Assembly: GCA_902772615.1 (NCBI GenBank)
Contig: CACYBC010000191.1
Location: 1 to 10,822 of the forward strand
Source of the DNA: an uncultured Ruminococcus sp.
GTDB taxonomy: Bacteria > Bacillota > Clostridia > Oscillospirales > Ruminococcaceae
Direction: 5' to 3'
Length of the DNA stretch: 10,822 nt
The notes beneath the pieces are model-generated. The model did not search any database. It was not told the DNA's origin and saw only the letters and a list, made by a program, of their open reading frames with translations. Positions within the stretch are counted from its first letter, which is position 1, and every line of letters starts with the position of its first letter. Shown piece by piece: positions 6,720 to 10,822 of this stretch. The position numbers and the translations under genes are program-made.

Positions 6720-8147
6720 ATGTTGTATGTACTGGCAGCTCTTGCTGCGCTGATAGCGGTAGTGCTTGTAAGGACCATAAGATTCAAGGCTGTTGACGAG
6801 GAACGTCCGGAGCCGGATCCTATTGCATTTGACAGTGAGAAGGCAGTCGATCATCTGCGCAGACTGGTCATGTGCAGGACCGTAAGTTATGAAGATCATT
6901 CACTGGAGGATGAAGGCGAATTCGAGAGACTGAGATCCATGCTCCCGGAACTGTATCCCAACGTGTTCCGTGTATGTGAGTTTGAAAGAGTCGGACGCAC
7001 AGGGCTGCTGTTCAGATGGAAGGGAAGGAGCGATGCGGCTCCCTCTGTCCTTATGGCACACTATGACGTGGTGCCGGTTGACGAACGCGGGTGGGACAAG
7101 CCTGCATTTGACGGCATCATCGAAAACGGTGAGCTGTGGGGGAGAGGTACGCTGGATACCAAGATCACCTTCTGCTCTTCTCTTGAGGCTGCAGAGACAC
7201 TGATAGAGAACGGGTTCACTCCTCAGAACGACATATATTTCTCCTATGCGGGAGACGAGGAAGTGTTCGGGCAGGGAGCTTCCGACATAGTGGATCTGCT
7301 TGAGAGCAGAGGGATCAGTCCGCAGATGGTCGTCGATGAAGGCGGCGCCGTGGTTGAGAATGTTTTCCCCGGAGTGTCCGAAAAGTGTGCGATGGTGGGC
7401 ATCGCGGAAAAAGGGATGCTGGTCGCAGATTTCACTTACAGGGGTAACGGCGGACATGCCTCCGCACCGCTGCCTCACGGACCTGTCGGATATCTTGCGA
7501 AGGCTGTGTGGGATGTTGAGACCCATCCATTCCCTGTGACCCTCTGCAGCCCTGTGGCTCAGATGTATGACACGCTGGGAAGGAGGTCATCTTTCCTGTA
7601 CAGGATGATATTTGCCAACCTGTGGCTGTTCCTGCCCGTTCTCGACATGATATGCAAGAAGTCCGGAGGTGAGATGAACGCTCTCATGAGGACGACGTGC
7701 GCATTCACACAGATGGAAGGCAGTGCGGCTAATAACGTGATACCTCCTCAGGCGACAGTGGGCGCCAATCTCAGACTAATAGCCGGAGATACCGCGGAAA
7801 AAGCCCTCACTTATCTGAGAAAAGTAGTGAACAACCCTGAGGTGGAGATCACAGCGAGGCAGTCCCAGGAGCCTTCTCCCGTGTCGGAGACTGATTCGGA
7901 TGCATGGAGAAAAGTCAAAAAGGCCATAGAACAGACGTGGACCGAAGCTATCGTGTCGCCGTATATCATGGTCCAGTGCAGCGACAGCCGGCATTTCTGC
8001 CGCATAAGCGACAAGGTCATGAGGTTCTCTGCGATGGAGCTCTCAAAGGAGGAGAGAGGCCGCATCCACGGAAACAACGAGAGGATACCTCTTGAGAAGA
8101 TTGGAAAAGCCGTTGAATTCTATCTCAATCTGGAGAGGCAGTGCTGA
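6720..8147 (+). CDS. Membrane-anchored M20 family zinc metallopeptidase (PM20D1/CPS1-like)
   Basis: Di-zinc aminoacylase/carboxypeptidase-type enzyme of 475 residues. The ATG at 6720 follows GGAGG (6707-6711) by 8 bases. Residues 1-18 are a hydrophobic N-terminal anchor. Metal and catalytic residues of family M20 are in place: H114 in MAHYDVVPV with D116, bridging D146 in GRGTLDTK, E180/E181 in GDEEVFG, D206 in VVDEGG, H246 in GGHASAP (dimerisation/lid domain) and H450 in RIHGNNE. The order and the N-terminal anchor resemble the vacuolar carboxypeptidase S/PM20D1 subgroup rather than DapE, ArgE or PepT. In animals PM20D1 makes or breaks N-acyl amino acids, and yeast CPS1 trims peptides; the bacterial substrate is unknown. 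Its TGA overlaps the ATG of the kinase gene (TGATG), so the two are one translationally coupled operon. Family firm, substrate open. Confidence 0.92.
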   Translation: MLYVLAALAALIAVVLVRTIRFKAVDEERPEPDPIAFDSEKAVDHLRRLVMCRTVSYEDHSLEDEGEFERLRSMLPELYPNVFRVCEFERVGRTGLLFRWKGRSDAAPSVLMAHYDVVPVDERGWDKPAFDGIIENGELWGRGTLDTKITFCSSLEAAETLIENGFTPQNDIYFSYAGDEEVFGQGASDIVDLLESRGISPQMVVDEGGAVVENVFPGVSEKCAMVGIAEKGMLVADFTYRGNGGHASAPLPHGPVGYLAKAVWDVETHPFPVTLCSPVAQMYDTLGRRSSFLYRMIFANLWLFLPVLDMICKKSGGEMNALMRTTCAFTQMEGSAANNVIPPQATVGANLRLIAGDTAEKALTYLRKVVNNPEVEITARQSQEPSPVSETDSDAWRKVKKAIEQTWTEAIVSPYIMVQCSDSRHFCRISDKVMRFSAMELSKEERGRIHGNNERIPLEKIGKAVEFYLNLERQC

Positions 8148-9406
8148 TGAAAGATAAACTGTACGGCATACTTATGGAGATGGGGATACACCCGGACTGC
8201 ATCGATGCTCAGGCTTTGTCGGAAGAGATATACCGGCACATGCAGAGAGGTCTTGACGGTGCCGAGGGGTCTCTGATGATGATACCGGCATATCTGTTTG
8301 CTGACGGTGAGATAAGGAAAGGTGAACCCGTTGCGGTGATTGATGCCGGAGGGACCAATCTCAGGACGGCAAAAGTCATTTTCGGAGAATTCGGACCTCA
8401 GATCCTTGAACTCAGAAAGTCGAAGATGCCCGGGACGGAGAACAGTGTGTCAACGGATGAGATGTACGACGAGTTCGTGGACAGGATAATCCCCCTGATG
8501 CCTGAAAGCGGCAGACTTGTGCTCTGCTTTTCCTATGCGTTTGAATCTCTTCCTGACGGTGAGGCAAAGATACTCACGATGGGCAAAGAGGTGGCTGTCG
8601 AAAACTGCGAAGGAAGCCTGATCCGCAAAGGCATGGAGATGGCATTCCGCAGAGCCGGCTACACAGGTGAATTAAGGATCATGGTGCTGAACGATACTGC
8701 CGCGGTGCTGTATTCGGCTCTCACAGACGGCAACAGGAATGCAATCGGATTCATACTTGGTACCGGGATGAATTCCGCATATTTTGAAAAAACGGCAAAC
8801 ATCCCAAAGATCTCTCCGGTGCAGAGGGAACTGATGGCGATCAATATGGAATCTGCATATTTCTCCGCAGTGCCGTCCGGTATGATAGACAAAGTCATAG
8901 ACGGAAACAGCAGGAATAAAGGAACGGCTCTCTTCGAAAAGATGGTCTCCGGCGCGTATCTGGGGCAGATAGCCACGTTCAGTTCCGTTGAGCTGTGTGA
9001 CAAGGGGGTCCTCTCTGAGAAGATCAGGAACTATATCAGAGAGAACGGTCAGTTCGTCACTAAGGATATGACGGAGTTCCTGGAAGACAGAGAGAGCCGG
9101 ATGGAAATATGTGAGGATGAAAACGATGCCGCAAAACTGGCTGAAGTGTTCGAATCCATAGAAAGAAGATCGGGAAAACTTGTTGCCGCTCTGGTCGCCG
9201 CCGTAGTCAGACGCATAAGAGACAACGGCGGGGAAGGAACAACTGACATCGCAGTGGACGGGTCGACCATAAGGCTCAACAGATACATCCTCGAGGAGTT
9301 CAAAAAGGAACTCGACGGCCTGCTCGCAGATCCGGACATGTACAGGCTGGTCATGCACGACGATGATACTATCATCGGATCGGCAGCCGCGGCTTTCCTT
9401 GGGTAA
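8147..9406 (+). CDS. Eukaryote-type hexokinase-family sugar kinase
   Basis: Predicted ATP-dependent hexose kinase of the hexokinase (HK) superfamily branch, cytoplasmic, 419 residues. ATG 8147 is chosen: GAGAGG (8133-8138) sits 8 bases away, whereas an in-frame GTG at 8141 is only 2 bases from it. Motifs follow eukaryotic hexokinases in order: MQRGL...SLMMIPAY (32-49), phosphate-1 loop DAGGTNLR (66-73), sugar-binding-like CFSYAFESLPDGEAKIL (127-143), catalytic D183 in LNDTAAVL, phosphate-2 GTGMNSAY (205-212), INMES (232-236), FEKMVSGAYLG (263-273), and adenosine-side DGSTIRLN and GSAAAAFLG near the end. It is not ROK-type: there is no CxCGxxGC zinc motif. The small-domain loop is degenerate (MGKEV where eukaryotes have WTKGF; FSYAF for FSFP), so the sugar may not be glucose. 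It is coupled to the M20 peptidase and followed by a terminator. Confidence 0.89.
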   Translation: MKDKLYGILMEMGIHPDCIDAQALSEEIYRHMQRGLDGAEGSLMMIPAYLFADGEIRKGEPVAVIDAGGTNLRTAKVIFGEFGPQILELRKSKMPGTENSVSTDEMYDEFVDRIIPLMPESGRLVLCFSYAFESLPDGEAKILTMGKEVAVENCEGSLIRKGMEMAFRRAGYTGELRIMVLNDTAAVLYSALTDGNRNAIGFILGTGMNSAYFEKTANIPKISPVQRELMAINMESAYFSAVPSGMIDKVIDGNSRNKGTALFEKMVSGAYLGQIATFSSVELCDKGVLSEKIRNYIRENGQFVTKDMTEFLEDRESRMEICEDENDAAKLAEVFESIERRSGKLVAALVAAVVRRIRDNGGEGTTDIAVDGSTIRLNRYILEEFKKELDGLLADPDMYRLVMHDDDTIIGSAAAAFLG

Positions 9407-9424
9407 GCTTATGAACATAAAAGA

Positions 9425-9451
9425 AAAAGCTCCTGCACCGCAGGAGCTTTT
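9425..9451. terminator. Intrinsic terminator, probably bidirectional
   Basis: AAAAGCTCCTGC (9425-9436) pairs perfectly with GCAGGAGCTTTT (9440-9451) around a 3-base loop, with an A-run before and a T-run after the GC core. It ends the kinase transcript on the plus strand. Because of its A/T symmetry it can also end the minus-strand zinc-ribbon gene, whose stop is 28 bases beyond it. Confidence 0.88.
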
Positions 9452-9478
9452 ATGCTTTCTAATATCACTTCAGCCGTA

Positions 9479-10027
9479 TCACCAGCCGCCGAACATCCTG
9501 AAACCGAATCCTCCGAAAAGAAAATCGTACACCAGCTTGAATACACCGATATAGAACAGCACGACCAGAACGGAAAGCAGCAGACCTATAAGTCCGGCTA
9601 TGATGCCGATCACAGCAAGTTTTTTCCTGGAGGAGGAGCGCCCAAAGATCCCAAGGATCACTGCGCTGATACCAAGAAGTATCCCCGGCAGGATCATGGG
9701 AGAGGAATATGCTGACAGGGCTCCGCAGATGACGGACGCATAAGATATCCACTCTCTGTCGGAGCTGCCGCTTCTGACTGTATCATCCCCGGAAGCAGTA
9801 TAAGGATCTGCGGAGTTCGATCCCGAAGAGCGGACCGGTCCGCTGCCTGAGGTGTAGGAAAGATATCCACTCAGTGCATCCGTGTCATGCCCGGCGGAAT
9901 CACCCGCTGCAGGCTGATCGGGGAGAGTATAAACTGTATGTTCTGCCGGCGCACCGTTCACATATCCGCACTGCGGACACGGAACCGATCCGTCGAACAA
10001 TGATGAACCGCATCTTGGACAGGCCAT
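9479..10027 (-). CDS. Zinc-ribbon membrane protein with DUF4190-like C-terminus
   Basis: A 182-residue protein of unknown function. The ATG (10027-10025) is preceded by GAGGTG (10038-10033) at 5 bases. The N-terminus is a zinc ribbon with C3-PR-C6 and C17-PQ-C20. It is followed by a low-complexity Ser/Gly/Asp linker (about 25-90). Hydrophobic segments lie at about 93-129 (one long or two short spans, ending GIFGRSSSRKK) and about 136-163. The G-I-L-L-G-I-x-A-V-I-L-G-I-F-G pattern followed by a basic loop and a second I-A-G-L-I-G-L-L helix is typical of DUF4190-type proteins, often seen in Gram-positives behind a zinc ribbon. The C-terminus is Gly/Phe-rich (GGFGFRMFGGW). No role can be assigned. 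It is divergent from hflX and convergent with the kinase gene. Confidence 0.86.
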   Translation of the reverse strand: MACPRCGSSLFDGSVPCPQCGYVNGAPAEHTVYTLPDQPAAGDSAGHDTDALSGYLSYTSGSGPVRSSGSNSADPYTASGDDTVRSGSSDREWISYASVICGALSAYSSPMILPGILLGISAVILGIFGRSSSRKKLAVIGIIAGLIGLLLSVLVVLFYIGVFKLVYDFLFGGFGFRMFGGW

Positions 10028-10056
10028 GCAAACACCTCACATAATTGATCACCAAT

Positions 10057-10085
10057 ACAATAATAGCACCGGAACATGATGTCAA
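10057..10085 (-). promoter_or_regulatory. Promoter of the zinc-ribbon membrane protein gene
   Basis: On the minus strand a perfect TTGACA (10085-10080) is followed after 17 bases by TATTGT (10062-10057). An alternative TATTAT lies 15 bases away (10064-10059). Transcription would begin near 10050, giving a leader of about 23 bases. Confidence 0.65.
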
Positions 10086-10112
10086 CAGTATCTGGCTCAG
10101 GGCTGTATGGTT

Positions 10113-10118
10113 TATAAT
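10113..10118 (+). promoter_or_regulatory. -10 element for hflX
   Basis: A perfect TATAAT lies 35 bases before the hflX ATG, with no clear -35 hexamer at 16-18 bases. Its upstream region overlaps the -35 side of the divergent promoter, so the two could compete or share a regulator. Confidence 0.45.
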
Positions 10119-10153
10119 GTTTAAAAAGAAGGAACGGGACAGAAAAAAGACAG

Positions 10154-10822
10154 ATGGAAGATACTGAAAGAAGACAGCGGGCCGTTCTTGTGGCGGCAGA
10201 TACTGGGAAATGGGATCCGGAAGAATCGATGGCGGAACTCGTTTCTCTCTGTGATACTGCCGGCGCAGACGCAGTCGCAGAAGTCATCCAGCAGTCTGAC
10301 AAACTTAATCCCGCCACATATATCGGGAGCGGAAAAGCACAGGAAGTAAAAGATATCGCTGACAGGCTGGAGGCCGACATCATCGTAGTGGACGACAGCC
10401 TGTCGGGGATACAGACAAGGAACCTTGAGGAGATCACCGGACTGCCTGTGATCGACAGGACGGTGCTTATCCTGGATATTTTTGCGAGAAACGCAAAGAC
10501 CGCGGAAGGAAAGATCCAGGTCGAACTCGCTCAACTGGAATACAGGCTTCCGAGACTGCTCGGAGCGGGATCGGCTCTTTCACAGCAGGGAGGCGGAATA
10601 GGGACGAGAGGACCCGGTGAGACGAAACTGGAGTCGGACAGGAGACATATCAGGAGCAGGATCCAGTCTCTCAAGGAAAAACTTGACAAGATGGAACAGC
10701 GCAGGGAGGTCACCAGAAGATTCAGAAAAAGGGACGGCATCCCGACAGTGGCGCTCGTGGGCTATACGAACGTGGGCAAATCCTCTCTGATGAACAGGCT
10801 CACCGGATCCGATGTTCTTGCG
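10154..10822 (+). CDS. hflX: GTPase HflX, 3'-truncated by window edge
   Basis: Ribosome-associated GTPase that splits or rescues stalled 70S ribosomes, including after heat or antibiotic stress. The 223 codons seen cover the N-terminal HflX-specific domain (residues 1 to about 160) with NPATYIGSGKAQEV, LPVIDRTVLILDIFA, the AEGKIQVELAQLEYRLPRL segment and the Gly-rich loop GGGIGTRGPGETKLE. A helical linker follows, then the start of the G domain with the G1 loop GYTNVGKSS (10760-10786). The frame runs off the right edge. ATG 10154 is the only usable start codon after the upstream -10 element. It has no good ribosome site: AAGGA at 10129-10133 is 20 bases away and only an A/G-rich stretch precedes the start. 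Identification is very sure. Confidence 0.97.
   Translation, partial: MEDTERRQRAVLVAADTGKWDPEESMAELVSLCDTAGADAVAEVIQQSDKLNPATYIGSGKAQEVKDIADRLEADIIVVDDSLSGIQTRNLEEITGLPVIDRTVLILDIFARNAKTAEGKIQVELAQLEYRLPRLLGAGSALSQQGGGIGTRGPGETKLESDRRHIRSRIQSLKEKLDKMEQRREVTRRFRKRDGIPTVALVGYTNVGKSSLMNRLTGSDVLA

Noticed and set aside
6900..7526. Minus-strand frame of 208 codons opposite the M20 peptidase
   Set aside because: It is antisense to the metal-binding motifs of a conserved enzyme, with no ribosome site or motif.
8141..8146. GTG 8141 as start of the kinase
   Set aside because: Only 2 bases from the GAGAGG site; ATG 8147 has normal spacing and overlaps the M20 stop.
8672..9418. Minus-strand frame of 248 codons opposite the kinase
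   Set aside because: It is antisense to a clearly conserved enzyme, has no recognisable domain, and has no start signals.
9452..9715. Plus-strand frame opposite the zinc-ribbon gene
   Set aside because: It begins right after the terminator, has no ribosome site, and mirrors the hydrophobic segments of the real minus-strand gene.
10121..10534. Minus-strand frame opposite hflX
   Set aside because: It lies over conserved HflX coding sequence; Cys/Ser-rich shadow translation with no motif.

Overview
The window carries ordinary low-to-mid-GC Gram-positive chromosome, most likely a member of the Clostridia (Firmicutes). The signs are strong AGGAGG-type ribosome binding sites, heavy use of AGA/AGG/ATA codons, a membrane-tethered HtrA with a cytosolic tail, a DacA/DacF-type D,D-carboxypeptidase and single-membrane signal peptides. 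The housekeeping parts are roughly 50-55% GC where I counted. Genus cannot be fixed from this alone.

Layout, left to right. (1) Positions 2-1750 (+): the 3' part of recG, its N-terminus lying off the window. It overlaps by 4 bases a TTG-started secreted D,D-carboxypeptidase (1747-3159, +), so the two are probably translationally coupled. (2) Positions 3160-4885: a visibly AT-richer insert (33-37% GC in sampled 60-base lines) with a good promoter, two identical 9-bp direct repeats spaced exactly like a LytTR/AgrA-type binding site, a small secreted metzincin-like zinc protease (3438-4007, +) and a membrane-anchored or secreted protein of unknown function (4079-4885, +). It ends in a strong hairpin at 4904-4939. 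(3) Positions 4970-6544 (-): an HtrA/DegP-type serine protease with an unusually long acidic cytosolic tail. (4) Positions 6720-9406 (+): a membrane-anchored M20 (PM20D1/CPS1-like) metallopeptidase whose stop codon overlaps the start of a eukaryote-type hexokinase-family kinase, followed by a terminator. (5) Positions 9479-10027 (-): a zinc-ribbon plus two or three transmembrane-segment (DUF4190-like) protein. It is transcribed divergently from hflX (10154 to the window end, +), which is cut by the right edge.

The most interesting part is region (2). A cassette of a catalytic-domain-only metzincin and a companion extracytoplasmic protein is preceded by a LytTR-like tandem operator placed just upstream of a promoter with 17-bp spacing. 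This suggests a secreted protease unit switched on by a peptide- or cell-density-responsive LytTR regulator encoded elsewhere. That reading is inference from sequence pattern. The second point of note is the bacterial gene for a eukaryote-type hexokinase fold coupled to an M20 amidohydrolase/peptidase.

No tRNA, rRNA, CRISPR array, insertion sequence or riboswitch was recognised. The longest stretch without a gene is the 278 bases before the metzincin, which is described in the feature list.
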